This document shows positions 1-8,724 of a stretch of 49,091 nt of DNA, one piece after another (within the stretch, counting starts at the first letter, position 1; every line of letters begins with the position of its first letter). The notes beneath the pieces are model-generated. The model ran no database searches. It was not told where the DNA came from and was given only the letters and a program-made list of their open reading frames with translations. A program made the position numbers and the translations under genes. This DNA is from an uncultured Phocaeicola sp. (GTDB lineage Bacteria > Bacteroidota > Bacteroidia > Bacteroidales > Bacteroidaceae), in the NCBI GenBank assembly GCA_948956705.1, contig CARCZS010000009.1:37586-86676 (forward strand), given 5' to 3'.

Positions 1-477
1 CGCGACAAGCGCACCTTTACTTCCGAAAGGCAGAAGAATCTGCTCTTCCGGGCTGCCCATCTTTACTGGGAGCAGCAGTTTGCAGGCCGTAACGTGGAGC
101 AGGCAAGGAAAGTCGATTGTGAGCTATATAAATATGTATTGTACTATTTGGAAGTGCGCCAGGTGTTCCTTGACCCGAAGCTCTCACTGAAGAAGCTGAG
201 TGAGATGATTGAAACGAACCAAACCTATCTGTCGAACGTGGTAAACCGCTATTTCGGTTGCCATCTGAAAGATTTGGTGAACACATACCGCGTGGAATAT
301 GCCAAAGAACTGCTCCGCTCAGGTAAGTGTTCGTTGGAAGAGCTTCCCGGACGGTGTGGTTTTCTGTCGCGAAGTACATTTTATGCTGCTTTCAGTAAAC
401 TGGTGGGGGTATCTCCCAAACGTTACCTTTTGTATGAACAGAGGACAGACCTCTCAGAACCAATAGATTATGTATAA
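1..477 (+). CDS. AraC-family transcriptional regulator, C-terminal part (5' end outside window)
   Basis: The reading frame is open from base 1 with no start in view, so the N-terminal part lies upstream of the window. The visible 158 residues end in an AraC/XylS-type double helix-turn-helix. The first helix pair is around LSLKKLSEMIETNQTYLSNV. The second ends with the family hallmark GFLSRSTFYAAFSKLVGVSPKRY. This domain binds DNA in the cytoplasm. What senses the signal cannot be seen; in Bacteroides such HTH domains often sit at the end of TPR or hybrid two-component proteins. The gene ends 44 bp before a large surface lipoprotein gene on the same strand, so that gene is a plausible target. 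The second helix is somewhat degenerate (LEELPGRCGF instead of the usual I-x-E-I-A-x-x-C-G-F). Confidence 0.85.
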   Translation, partial: RDKRTFTSERQKNLLFRAAHLYWEQQFAGRNVEQARKVDCELYKYVLYYLEVRQVFLDPKLSLKKLSEMIETNQTYLSNVVNRYFGCHLKDLVNTYRVEYAKELLRSGKCSLEELPGRCGFLSRSTFYAAFSKLVGVSPKRYLLYEQRTDLSEPIDYV

Positions 478-490
478 CCAATTTTAGTTT

Positions 491-510
491 TTTAAATTTA
501 TAAATTTAAA
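491..510. promoter_or_regulatory. Perfect 20-bp AT-only palindrome upstream of the surface lipoprotein gene
   Basis: Bases 491-510 read the same on both strands, use only A and T, and end 11 bp before the ATG at 522. The site lies in the leader or promoter zone of the lipoprotein gene and just downstream of an AraC-type regulator gene. It could be a regulator site or a 5'-UTR hairpin. No TAnnTTTG -7 box is visible here. It is a single site: no inverted partner typical of an invertible promoter was found in the window. Confidence 0.4.
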
Positions 511-521
511 GTTTTTCTATT

Positions 522-3473
522 ATGAACAAAAAGTTTTTAAGTGCAATCCTGTTCGGAGCCTTAATGGTTACCTCGACAGGAACATTTGTATCTTGTAAGG
601 ACTACGATGATGACATCGATAATTTGCAAGGACAAATTGACAAGCTTGTTACTCCCGAGACGCTGAGTACTCAGATCGCCCAGTTGCAGGCTAATATTGA
701 TGCAGCTAAGCAGAGCGCAACTTCTGAACTGGCGACAGCTAAGGCTGCTTTGGAAGCTGCGATAGCAGGTAAGGCTGATGCTGCTGTTATAACAAGCTTG
801 ACAGAGAAAGTGACTGCTGCTCAGACTAAAGTTGACAACTTGGAAGATAAGTTAGGTACTATTGAGTCTACTTTAAATTCAGTTAAGTCGGATGTTGATA
901 ACCTGAAACAAAATGCGGGTAAAGCTGAAATGGCTGAAATTGACCGTAGAATTAAAGAACTTAGAAATGAATTGCTAGCTATTATCGGTGATAAGCTGAG
1001 TAGTTTGGTGTTCGTTCCTGCTTTGTATGAAAATGGTATCGAAGCGACTCGTTATCCTTATGCTCAAGGTATTTATAAAGCATTTACAGGAAAAAGCGAA
1101 GGCGAGAAAAATGCTGAGGGAGCTGAGTTTACTATCGCTGAAAAAAATACCCTTATAAATGTTGCTGCTGAAGGTGATTATACAATTGGCTCTTTAGCTA
1201 AAGCTGTTTATCGTGTAAATCCTACCACAGCAAATTTGACCAATGTCGCTTGGGGATTCTTATATAGTGAACCTGAATATGTGGATGCATCTGTACGTGC
1301 TGCTGTAACTCCTAAACCGGTATACAGTACTAGCCAACAATTGGCTAATGGTGATTTGGAAGTGGTTTATAAAGTAGAAAACCCTGCTGAACTGAAAATT
1401 GTAGCTGACAAGAATGTGTCTGTAATGGCTTTGACCGGTACTTATCAGAACGAAGAAGCCAAAGATACAACAGTTACTTCTGATTATGCTGCTATTTTGC
1501 CGGCTGTTGTTACTTTTAAAGCGATTGCATTCAATACATTGGAAACAGAAAATACTGCTTGTGCTTTGGGTGCTAAACAGCATGAACTGTATATCACAGG
1601 TGAAGATGCAGCTAAAGAAGATGCAACTATCGACGTTAAGTATAATGGCGGTACTCTTGACTTGACTCAGTATCTGAATGTACATTATACTCAGGCTGAT
1701 ATTAAGGCTGCTGCTGATGATGCTGAACACCAGATTATGGCGTATGCTGATGTAGCTGATTATGGCTTGCATTTTGAATATGAAATGTTAGGTTATAAGA
1801 CAGGTGCTAATAATACAGAAGAAAATAAGTATGGTACAGTAAATAACAATGGTATCTTTACTCCTTGCTATGTAAATGCAAATGGCAATACTACTCCATG
1901 TAGCACGAACGAAGACGGTATTTCTGCTGTAGGTAGAACCCCTATCGTATTGGTTAAGTTGATGGATGGCGAAAACATTGTCCTTGCAGGTTATGTTAAG
2001 TTGCATATCGTTAAGGATTTGGGTATTCAAACTTTGCCTGAGGTATTTAATGCAACTAAACCTTATGTATGTGATGGCTTCGAAGATGGCATTACATGGG
2101 ATGATATGTCCGGTAAGATTATTGAAGCGTTGAAGATGACTAAGGCTGAATTTGTTAATTCATTCAATTTTGTAGTTGGAAAGACTTACATCACCAATGA
2201 CAGTCAGAAGACATTTGCTGAGGTTGAAAATAACGTATACGGTGAGTTGACAATCTCTAGTGACTTTACAAATGTAACAACTACGAATGATATTATTACA
2301 TGGACAGCAGACTTTGATGAAATGGATGCCATTTCTAAATTAGAAGGCCGCACTGTAACATTGTATGCTTGCTTCCAGTCTAAGACTGATACAAAATTCT
2401 TTGTATATGTACCGTTTACTGTGACTATAGCAAAACAGCCGGAAGTAACATTCGGAGATAAGATCAAGGCTTACTGGTATCCTACTACAGAGTCTACTGT
2501 AGCTAAGAGAGATACTGTGCGTATGAATGTTCCGAGACCTGCTACTAATGATAAGACCGTAGAGGATTATTCTAAGGATTTGGATGATAATTTTGAAGGC
2601 AATGTGGTTAAAGTGGCTAAGACTTCTGCAACTCAAAACCAGTATTATGATTTGGAAGTTTTGGGCACAGCTTATTCTTATGAATTTGCGGCTGCACAAC
2701 CTGAAATTGCAGATCCTAACCAGAATGGTGTTAAGTACCAGCTTGTTCGTGGTACCGATCACACTAAATTGTATGTAGGTACAGCAGATGTTGCAGATAA
2801 TCTTGTAGCTTCTATTGCTGCTGATGGAACCCTGACTTATGCAACTACCGACAGTGCTAAGAAACTTTTGAACTTATACGGTCACTTGATTCCCAAGCAT
2901 TTTGCAAATGTTGAAATTGTTGCTACTTATGATGAGTGTAAGTTGGCTTTAGGCACAGAAAACTTCAAGGTACGTTTCTTGCGTCCGGTTGATGTTCTTG
3001 ATGGTGACCAAGCTAAATTCATTGATGCTCAAGCAAATGGTTCTTCTATAGTTTTAGGTGATTTGTTTGACCTGAAGGACTGGCGTGAAGAAGCATTAAT
3101 CGTTAAGAATGCTGCCGGTGTGTACGAAAGTGCTGTAGAGAATGGTGTTTCTTTGTATCCTTATTATGAATTCGAGACTATTAAAGTTGATATTGCCAAT
3201 GCAGAATGTGACTTGACCGGAACTAGAAAGAAAGTTTCTGAAGTTACAGATAAATTGCAGTTGTCCGTTACAGAAGATGGAGCAGAAAGTGCTACTAATA
3301 CTGTAGACATTGCAGATGTTGCAGCATTGAATACTACTAAGATTGTTTACAAGAATAATGAAGGTAATGTTCAGAAATTCACATTGTGGATTCCGGTGGA
3401 AATTACTTATTATTGGGGTACTTTGAAAGCTGTAGCCAAGTGTGATGTTGAATCAACGAAAGCAAACCAGTAA
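522..3473 (+). CDS. Large surface lipoprotein with N-terminal coiled coil, S-layer-like candidate
   Basis: A protein of 983 residues. The N-terminus is a lipoprotein signal peptide ending in the lipobox VSC (Cys25), followed at once by KDYDDDID. An acidic stretch right after the cysteine is the known Bacteroidetes export signal for surface-exposed lipoproteins. Residues about 30-155 are alanine-rich heptad-like coiled coil (many L-x6-L spacings with Q, K and D). The rest is beta-rich with no enzyme motif that I recognise. Bacteroides genomes carry several paralogues with this same start, and at least one such family has been described as a phase-variable S-layer; membership here is my inference. 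It may be a structural surface-coat protein. The preceding gene is AraC-type, and a strong terminator follows the stop, so this is probably a single-gene transcript. No invertible promoter is visible. Confidence 0.75.
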   Translation: MNKKFLSAILFGALMVTSTGTFVSCKDYDDDIDNLQGQIDKLVTPETLSTQIAQLQANIDAAKQSATSELATAKAALEAAIAGKADAAVITSLTEKVTAAQTKVDNLEDKLGTIESTLNSVKSDVDNLKQNAGKAEMAEIDRRIKELRNELLAIIGDKLSSLVFVPALYENGIEATRYPYAQGIYKAFTGKSEGEKNAEGAEFTIAEKNTLINVAAEGDYTIGSLAKAVYRVNPTTANLTNVAWGFLYSEPEYVDASVRAAVTPKPVYSTSQQLANGDLEVVYKVENPAELKIVADKNVSVMALTGTYQNEEAKDTTVTSDYAAILPAVVTFKAIAFNTLETENTACALGAKQHELYITGEDAAKEDATIDVKYNGGTLDLTQYLNVHYTQADIKAAADDAEHQIMAYADVADYGLHFEYEMLGYKTGANNTEENKYGTVNNNGIFTPCYVNANGNTTPCSTNEDGISAVGRTPIVLVKLMDGENIVLAGYVKLHIVKDLGIQTLPEVFNATKPYVCDGFEDGITWDDMSGKIIEALKMTKAEFVNSFNFVVGKTYITNDSQKTFAEVENNVYGELTISSDFTNVTTTNDIITWTADFDEMDAISKLEGRTVTLYACFQSKTDTKFFVYVPFTVTIAKQPEVTFGDKIKAYWYPTTESTVAKRDTVRMNVPRPATNDKTVEDYSKDLDDNFEGNVVKVAKTSATQNQYYDLEVLGTAYSYEFAAAQPEIADPNQNGVKYQLVRGTDHTKLYVGTADVADNLVASIAADGTLTYATTDSAKKLLNLYGHLIPKHFANVEIVATYDECKLALGTENFKVRFLRPVDVLDGDQAKFIDAQANGSSIVLGDLFDLKDWREEALIVKNAAGVYESAVENGVSLYPYYEFETIKVDIANAECDLTGTRKKVSEVTDKLQLSVTEDGAESATNTVDIADVAALNTTKIVYKNNEGNVQKFTLWIPVEITYYWGTLKAVAKCDVESTKANQ

Positions 3474-3511
3474 TAGAACAGGTATTGCATTATTAGCAAT
3501 TGAATAGATGG

Positions 3512-3543
3512 AAGGTGCGTTGTTGTCAGCGCACCTTTTATTA
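3512..3543 (+). terminator. Intrinsic terminator of the surface lipoprotein gene
   Basis: A perfect 8-bp stem pairs 3512-3519 (AAGGTGCG) with 3530-3537, with a 10-nt loop, and is followed by a T-rich run. It lies 38 bp after the stop at 3473. Confidence 0.85.
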
Positions 3544-3572
3544 TTGGTGGACTAATCTTAATTGTATTGCAA

Positions 3573-4124
3573 ATGAAAATAGATAAAATCGTTTTTATTT
3601 TATTATTAAGTTGCTTGTCGTTTTCATGTGGACGAAAAGAAACAAAAGAGCGTATGAGGACTTATGCTGATGCAGAAAAAGAATTCGTCGGCTCATTGAC
3701 AAAGACGGATTCCATTACGGTTCTCGAAATGTCTCAGAAGTGTATGGATAGCTTGAAGGCGGGCAATATAGAAGCAGCGTTAGGAATGCTTTATGTGGTT
3801 AAAGATGGTGAAGCGGTAAGACTTACAAATGAGAATGCGGAAAATCTTAAAAAGCATTTCAGTACCTTCCCGGTTGTGGATTATCATTTGGAGCATTTTA
3901 GTTTTTCCACTCAGGGATGTAATGATCTTAAATATAAGATTGAATTTGCAAAGAAAGATGTGGATGGAAATGCTCCGACGATGGCTTTTATGTTTAATCC
4001 TGTGAAGATTGATGGCATTTGGTATTTATGCATTAAGCATCGAAATCAATCCAGTAAGGAAATGCTAAATCCGCGGGAAAGTAATTCTCCGGCTCCCGGT
4101 GAGGTAGTACTACGCAAGTCATAA
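3573..4124 (+). CDS. Small lipoprotein of unknown function
   Basis: The frame opens at a TTG at 3567, but the ATG at 3573 gives a better start (MKIDKIVFILLLSCLSFSC). The protein has 183 residues. The signal peptide ends in the lipobox FSC, so it is probably lipidated and anchored in the envelope. The mature part is short, charged and mixed alpha/beta, with a single tryptophan-rich patch near the end (GIWYLCIKH). The layout resembles small NTF2-like or DUF4878-type lipoproteins (helical start, then strands ending in a W-Y motif), but I do not recognise it firmly. The gene lies between two terminators and so is its own transcription unit downstream of the surface lipoprotein. Nothing in the sequence indicates a substrate. 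Confidence 0.7.
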   Translation: MKIDKIVFILLLSCLSFSCGRKETKERMRTYADAEKEFVGSLTKTDSITVLEMSQKCMDSLKAGNIEAALGMLYVVKDGEAVRLTNENAENLKKHFSTFPVVDYHLEHFSFSTQGCNDLKYKIEFAKKDVDGNAPTMAFMFNPVKIDGIWYLCIKHRNQSSKEMLNPRESNSPAPGEVVLRKS

Positions 4125-4142
4125 AATGGCTGGTTAAAATAG

Positions 4143-4197
4143 GAAGAGAGAACTGATTCCGATAGAATGGATATCGTTCTCTCTTCACTTTTATTTT
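4143..4197. terminator. Bidirectional terminator between convergent genes
   Basis: A perfect 11-bp stem pairs 4143-4153 with 4176-4186 and is followed by a T-rich stretch (CACTTTTATTTT) on the plus strand. It sits between the small lipoprotein gene (plus) and glsA (minus), and can serve both. Confidence 0.8.
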
Positions 4198-5112
4198 CTA
4201 GAAGATAGATTCTTGCGTTTGCGTTGTCAATAATTCCAATGCTTTAATTCCCATTACCGAGTTTCCTTTCTGGTTCAATCTTGGGCTCCATACTGCTACC
4301 GAATAGCGCAATGGATAGACAGCTGCTATGCCACCGCCCACACCACTCTTTCCGGGTAGCCCCACAAGGTAAGAAAACTCTCCCGCTTCATCGTAAAAAC
4401 CGCACGTCTGCATAATGGCATTAATACGCTTCACTTGCGATGCGGTAAGATTGGTATTCCCAAATGCGAATGGCTGTTTGTGATTGGCAAAAGCCAGAAA
4501 AGCCTTGGATAAGTCATAACAGCTCATTTCAACAGAACATTGGAGGAAGTAGAAATGAAGAACGCGCTCGATGTCATTCTCTATGTTATGATGATACTTC
4601 AGCAGATTGGCGATGGCTGCGTTCAGATAACCTTTTTCACGTTCGGATATCGCTACCTCTTTATTGTAATCAATAGTATCATTACCACAGATACTACGGA
4701 TAAAGTGGAGGAAATCTTCTTCGGGATGCGCTGAGTGCTTTAAAAGTATATCTGCCAATACAATGGCACCGGCATTGATGAACGGATTGCGGGGAATTCC
4801 TTTCTCAACTTCCAATTGTACGAGGGAGTTGAAGGCAGTGCCCGACGGTTCTTTCCCCACTCTTTTCCACAATTCATCTCCCTCAAGACTGAGGCATACG
4901 GCAAGTGAAAATACTTTCGAAATACTCTGGATGGAGAAACGAGTGTCGGCTTGTCCCAGCATGAAAGTTTCTCCTTGAATGGTATTGATGCAAATGCCAA
5001 ACTGATCCGGGTCTACTTTTGCCAATGCAGGAATATAGTCAGCCTGTTTGCCGATGCCGGCAAAAGGTTGTATCTCCTGATAAATATTTTCGAGTATCTG
5101 CTGATAATTCAT
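4198..5112 (-). CDS. glsA: Glutaminase
   Basis: This enzyme hydrolyses L-glutamine to L-glutamate and ammonia in the cytoplasm. The 304-residue length is normal for the bacterial GlsA/YbaS family, which has the serine beta-lactamase fold. The catalytic S-x-x-K is visible as S63-I-S-K66 in the context RFSIQSISKVFSL. Other family landmarks are NPFINAGAI, the YNKEVAxSE segment and the glycine-rich GKSGVGGGI near the C-terminus. The gene starts 12 bp after the ispG stop on the same strand and is probably the last gene of that transcript, ending at a shared terminator. Glutaminases of this type often contribute to acid tolerance and glutamate supply; nothing in the sequence shows which applies here. 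Confidence 0.96.
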   Translation of the reverse strand: MNYQQILENIYQEIQPFAGIGKQADYIPALAKVDPDQFGICINTIQGETFMLGQADTRFSIQSISKVFSLAVCLSLEGDELWKRVGKEPSGTAFNSLVQLEVEKGIPRNPFINAGAIVLADILLKHSAHPEEDFLHFIRSICGNDTIDYNKEVAISEREKGYLNAAIANLLKYHHNIENDIERVLHFYFLQCSVEMSCYDLSKAFLAFANHKQPFAFGNTNLTASQVKRINAIMQTCGFYDEAGEFSYLVGLPGKSGVGGGIAAVYPLRYSVAVWSPRLNQKGNSVMGIKALELLTTQTQESIF

Positions 5113-5124
5113 GGCACAGATATT

Positions 5125-6972
5125 TTATATTTCAATATAATCGCCGTTCAGCTTAATCAGTTCAATTAATTTCTCTACGGCCTGTTCTTCAGGGATGTTC
5201 TTTTCAATGCATTCTTTTTTCTTATAAAGGCTGATTTTACCTCGTCCGGCTCCTACATAACCGTAATCGGCATCTGCCATTTCACCTGGTCCGTTGACGA
5301 TACAGCCCATGATGCCTATCTTTAAGCCTTTTAAATGAGAGGTGGCGGCTTTGATTCGGGCAATAGTCGATTCTAAATCATATAAAGTACGACCGCAACC
5401 GGGGCATGAGATGTATTCTGTCTTGCTGGTGCGGATACGTCCGGCTTGCAGGATACCGAAAGCGGTAGTATCTACTACGGTGTGTGGCAGTGAGCCTTGA
5501 TTATAAATGAAGATACCGTCACAGAAACCATCAAAAATCAATGCACCCATATCGGCGGCTGCCTTAATCTGTAAGTTCTCCGCTTCTTCTTCCTGATAGT
5601 ATTGGAAGAATACAACAGGATTTTCCAGTCCTTCCGTCATCAGTTCATGTACCATGGTGCGATATTCGCCTAACCGGTTGGGGTGATTGCTTTGTGCAAT
5701 GATAACCACTTCCGGGTGTAACTTAAGGGCGGCAATCACTTCTTCATTCATTGCCATGTAAGGCAGGAACAGAAATTTTAAATCGGCCTGGGTGTGGTGC
5801 AGTTCTATCATTTGCTGATAGTTGAAGGCGGGATACACATTTTCTTTTTCAGGATTCCAGGCACCGGCATCTACCAAATAGGCTGTTCCCTTATCGCGTG
5901 ATTCGGGAATTGTTTGTCCGCAATAAATGTAATCGGGCTTGAATTGGGGATTTATTTCGTCCTCTCCTTCCAAACGTTCGGCGATTACTACCGGAAGGTT
6001 ATCGCCGCCAATATTGCGCACGGCTTTTGTCTTACGGCGTGAAGGGGAGAGGTAATTGAATTCAGGCGCTTCTTTTCCGGGGATGAAGGGATGATTTTCA
6101 CGCGTCAGTATATAGTCGACCAGTTTACGTGCTACCGGAATCTCTGCTTCCGGGGCCTCGCTCAATGATACGCGGATGGTATCTCCTAAGCCGTCGGACA
6201 ATAATGCGCCGATGCCTAAAGCCGACTTGATACGTCCGTCTTCACCGTCGCCGGCTTCGGTCACACCCAGATGGAGGGGGAATGCCATGCCTTCCTTTTC
6301 CATTTCTGCTACTAGCAAGCGGACTGTTTTTACCATGACTACCGTGTTGGAGGCTTTGATGGAAATAACGACGTCGGTGAAATGTCCTTCCACACAGATG
6401 CGGAGGAATTCCATGCACGATTCTACCATGCCTTCGGGGGTATCACCATATCGTGACATGATGCGGTCTGACAAAGAACCGTGGTTTACACCGATGCGGA
6501 TGGCGGTATGGTTCTCTTTACAGATATTCAGAAAAGGGATGAAGCGGGTGCGTATCTTTTCTATTTCTTGTGCATACTCTTCATCGGTGTATTCCAACTT
6601 CTTGAAAGTGCGTCCAGGGTCTACATAGTTGCCCGGATTGATGCGTACCTTTTCTGCATATTGTGCCGCTACATCGGCTACCTTGGGGTTGAAATGCACA
6701 TCGGCTACCAAGGGGGTGTCATAGCCTTGTGAACGTAATCCGATATTTATATTTTTCAGGTTTTCGGCTTCGCGCACACCTTGTGTGGTGAGACGCACGT
6801 ATTCACCGCCTGCGTCGATAATCCGTTTGGCTTGTTCTATGCAAGCGTCGGTATCCATTGTTACGGTATTGGTCATACTTTGGATGCGGATGGGATTAGC
6901 ACCGCCCATTGGAGTAGCTCCAATGTTTACTTCGGAGGCTTCCCGGCGTGAATAGTTGAATAAATCGGTCAT
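5125..6972 (-). CDS. ispG: 4-hydroxy-3-methylbut-2-enyl diphosphate synthase (IspG/GcpE), long Bacteroidetes form
   Basis: This is the penultimate step of the MEP (non-mevalonate) isoprenoid pathway: reductive opening of MEcPP to HMBPP by a [4Fe-4S] enzyme. The 615-residue length is far longer than the ~370 residues of the Escherichia coli enzyme. This matches the three-domain plant/Chlamydia/Bacteroidetes form with an inserted domain in the middle. The N-terminal TIM barrel begins with IGATPMGGANPIRIQSMTN. The cluster ligands are visible near the C-terminus as C523-x-x-C526, C557 and E564 (GCIVNGPGEMADADYG). It lies between purE (upstream, 143 bp away across a strong hairpin) and glsA (downstream, 12 bp). 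Confidence 0.97.
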   Translation of the reverse strand: MTDLFNYSRREASEVNIGATPMGGANPIRIQSMTNTVTMDTDACIEQAKRIIDAGGEYVRLTTQGVREAENLKNINIGLRSQGYDTPLVADVHFNPKVADVAAQYAEKVRINPGNYVDPGRTFKKLEYTDEEYAQEIEKIRTRFIPFLNICKENHTAIRIGVNHGSLSDRIMSRYGDTPEGMVESCMEFLRICVEGHFTDVVISIKASNTVVMVKTVRLLVAEMEKEGMAFPLHLGVTEAGDGEDGRIKSALGIGALLSDGLGDTIRVSLSEAPEAEIPVARKLVDYILTRENHPFIPGKEAPEFNYLSPSRRKTKAVRNIGGDNLPVVIAERLEGEDEINPQFKPDYIYCGQTIPESRDKGTAYLVDAGAWNPEKENVYPAFNYQQMIELHHTQADLKFLFLPYMAMNEEVIAALKLHPEVVIIAQSNHPNRLGEYRTMVHELMTEGLENPVVFFQYYQEEEAENLQIKAAADMGALIFDGFCDGIFIYNQGSLPHTVVDTTAFGILQAGRIRTSKTEYISCPGCGRTLYDLESTIARIKAATSHLKGLKIGIMGCIVNGPGEMADADYGYVGAGRGKISLYKKKECIEKNIPEEQAVEKLIELIKLNGDYIEI

Positions 6973-7021
6973 GGTTAATTCCTTATCTTTAAAGGGGTTG
7001 TAAATGTTCGTTTTAAATTTT

Positions 7022-7081
7022 CGGGCAGAAAATATCCTATCCTGATTAGAAGGAAAGAATATTTTCTGCCCGTGTTTTTTA
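7022..7081 (+). terminator. Long perfect hairpin between purE and ispG; T-tract on the plus strand
   Basis: A perfect 14-bp stem pairs 7022-7035 with 7059-7072 and is followed by TGTTTTTTAT on the plus strand. Both flanking genes run on the minus strand, where the stem is followed by an A/T mix rather than a T-tract. It is therefore formally a plus-oriented terminator, perhaps blocking antisense transcription, or a stable 3'-UTR hairpin of the purE message. Confidence 0.55.
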
Positions 7082-7115
7082 TAGCGCAGCTTTTCAGCAA
7101 TGCTTGTTTAAAGAA

Positions 7116-7625
7116 TCAATTCGTCTTATATTCGAACTTTACTTCTTTCAATTCTTCATTGGCTTTCACTATTTTCTTTTTCAAGCCGGTTTTGTAGTCT
7201 GCAAATTTAGCTGCGAGCTCTGTATCACTCAAAGCCAACATCTGTACGGCCAGAATAGCGGCATTCATTGCACCATTGATGGCAACTGTTGCAACCGGAA
7301 TTCCGGGAGGCATCTGGATGATGGAATAGAGTGCGTCTACACCGTCGAGAACAGCCCCTTTCACGGGTACGCCAATGACAGGCAGTGTAGTGTTGGCAGC
7401 AATTACACCGGGCAATGCTGCGGCCATACCTGCAGCAGCGATAATGACTTTAATGCCACGGCTTGCAGCGTTCTTGGCAAACTCTTCCACTGCTTCGGGA
7501 GTGCGGTGTGCCGATAGAGCATTCATCTCGAAAGGTACGTGCATTTCGTCCAGTAGCTTGGCGGCCTTCTCCATGACGGGGAGGTCGGAGGTGCTGCCCA
7601 TGATAATACTTACAATAGGTTTCAT
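7116..7625 (-). CDS. purE: 5-(carboxyamino)imidazole ribonucleotide mutase
   Basis: This enzyme interconverts N5-CAIR and CAIR in de novo purine synthesis and acts in the cytoplasm. At 169 residues it has the length of class I PurE. Motifs: the phosphate-binding start IIMGSTSDLPVMEKA, the active-site SAHRTPE (His40), the glycine/alanine loop IAAAGMAAALPG, and PVIGVPV followed by the Q-MPPGIPVATV segment. The C-terminal tail is lysine-rich. It follows gcvH by 18 bp and is part of the rpoN-to-purE minus-strand run. Confidence 0.97.
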   Translation of the reverse strand: MKPIVSIIMGSTSDLPVMEKAAKLLDEMHVPFEMNALSAHRTPEAVEEFAKNAASRGIKVIIAAAGMAAALPGVIAANTTLPVIGVPVKGAVLDGVDALYSIIQMPPGIPVATVAINGAMNAAILAVQMLALSDTELAAKFADYKTGLKKKIVKANEELKEVKFEYKTN

Positions 7626-7643
7626 GTATATTTTTTCTGTAGT

Positions 7644-8024
7644 TTATTCGTTTACTAAAGCTTTGTAGGCTTCGGCATCCATCAAATCATTGACGTCACT
7701 TGCGTCATTAGGTTTGATTTTAACCAACCAGCCTTTGCCATAAGGGTCTTGGTTGACCAGTTCGGGGTTGTCTGCCAATGATTCGTTTTGTTCCAAAACT
7801 TCTCCTGCAACCGGAAGGAACAGGTCTGAGATGGTCTTTACTACTTCAATAGTACCAAAAACTTCTCCTTTCTCCAAGGTCTCGCCTTCAGTAGTAATGT
7901 CTACGAAAACGATGTCACCCAGTTGTTCCTGTGCATAATCGGTAATGCCTACATAAGCGATATCACCTTCTACGCGTATCCATTCGTGTTCCTCGGTATA
8001 CTTTACATTGCTTGGGAAATTCAT
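7644..8024 (-). CDS. gcvH: Glycine cleavage system H protein
   Basis: This is the lipoyl-carrier subunit of the glycine cleavage complex. It shuttles the aminomethyl group between the P, T and L proteins. The 126-residue length is normal. The lipoylated lysine is K63 in [10 protein letters not shown], within the hairpin [20 protein letters not shown]. The C-terminal [10 protein letters not shown] motif is also typical. The other glycine cleavage genes are not in the window. It sits between the PAP2-like membrane gene (39 bp upstream) and purE (18 bp downstream); glycine cleavage supplies the one-carbon units that purine synthesis uses, which fits the pairing with purE. Confidence 0.97.
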   Translation of the reverse strand: MNFPSNVKYTEEHEWIRVEGDIAYVGITDYAQEQLGDIVFVDITTEGETLEKGEVFGTIEVVKTISDLFLPVAGEVLEQNESLADNPELVNQDPYGKGWLVKIKPNDASDVNDLMDAEAYKALVNE

Positions 8025-8063
8025 AATGCTTCTAATTTATAAGGTTAATACTAAAATTTTTCT

Positions 8064-8720
8064 TCAAATAAACAAAATTCCTATGACACCGCAAAACAAT
8101 CCGACAATAAATCCTGCCAAAACCTCTAATAAAGTGTGTTGCTTTACGATGATGCGGGCTGTCCCCAGCATTCCTGATAGCAAAATGAAAAAACAGAGCC
8201 AAGACACAGGATTGAAATTGAATATCAGACTGTATGACAACAGGCCGCCCACCATCATGCCGCTGCTGGCAACATGGGTGCTGATTTTCCATTTAAAGTT
8301 TATCACAATGCAGATGACCATGCAGATGAGTGTGGCTACAATGATGCCCGACATATAGCGCGGCAAGTGTATCTTGTACATTGTGAGCAGGCAAGCTACA
8401 TAGCTGACAATGGTCAGGGCATAAGGTACAAAACGTTTCTCACGATGTCCCAGTTCATGAATGCCCCAGCCGTTGATTTTCTGAAAAAGATAAATGGCAA
8501 GCATCGGCATTAAGATGGTAAAACAATAGACGATGCCCAGTACCACCAATTTATATTGGAGGGGCATGATGCGCAAATAGGTGAAAAAGAATAATAAGAA
8601 AAAGGCAAGAAATGGAACCATAAAAGGCGTGAATATACCTGATATGATGCGTGAGCCTATCTCTAACGGGTCACTTTTCCTGATTTCTTTCAGAGAACCG
8701 GTGGTTTCGTTTGCTTCCAT
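8064..8720 (-). CDS. PAP2-like integral membrane protein with degenerate phosphatase motifs
   Basis: A protein of 218 residues with about five to six hydrophobic segments (near 26-48, 55-78, 98-116, 122-140, 150-180 and 195-217). The order of short motifs resembles type-2 phosphatidic acid phosphatases. HREKRFVPY stands where K-x6-RP is expected. KISTHVASSG stands where PSGH is expected. ARIIVKQHTLLEVLAG matches the SR-x5-H-x3-D motif, with the histidine kept but glutamate in place of aspartate. The fold is likely PAP2-like and the catalysis uncertain; a lipid or isoprenyl phosphate role is possible given nearby ispG, but that is inference. It starts 4 bp from the rpoN stop, so the two are probably translationally linked. 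Confidence 0.7.
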   Translation of the reverse strand: MEANETTGSLKEIRKSDPLEIGSRIISGIFTPFMVPFLAFFLLFFFTYLRIMPLQYKLVVLGIVYCFTILMPMLAIYLFQKINGWGIHELGHREKRFVPYALTIVSYVACLLTMYKIHLPRYMSGIIVATLICMVICIVINFKWKISTHVASSGMMVGGLLSYSLIFNFNPVSWLCFFILLSGMLGTARIIVKQHTLLEVLAGFIVGLFCGVIGILFI

Positions 8721-8724
8721 ATTT

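Noticed and set aside
491..510. Invertible-promoter recombination site
   Set aside because: A pair of inverted sites flanking a promoter is required; only one palindrome is present in the window.
1260..1772. Minus-strand frame inside the large lipoprotein gene
   Set aside because: It is isoleucine/serine/histidine-rich, as expected from antisense reading of alanine/aspartate-rich codons.
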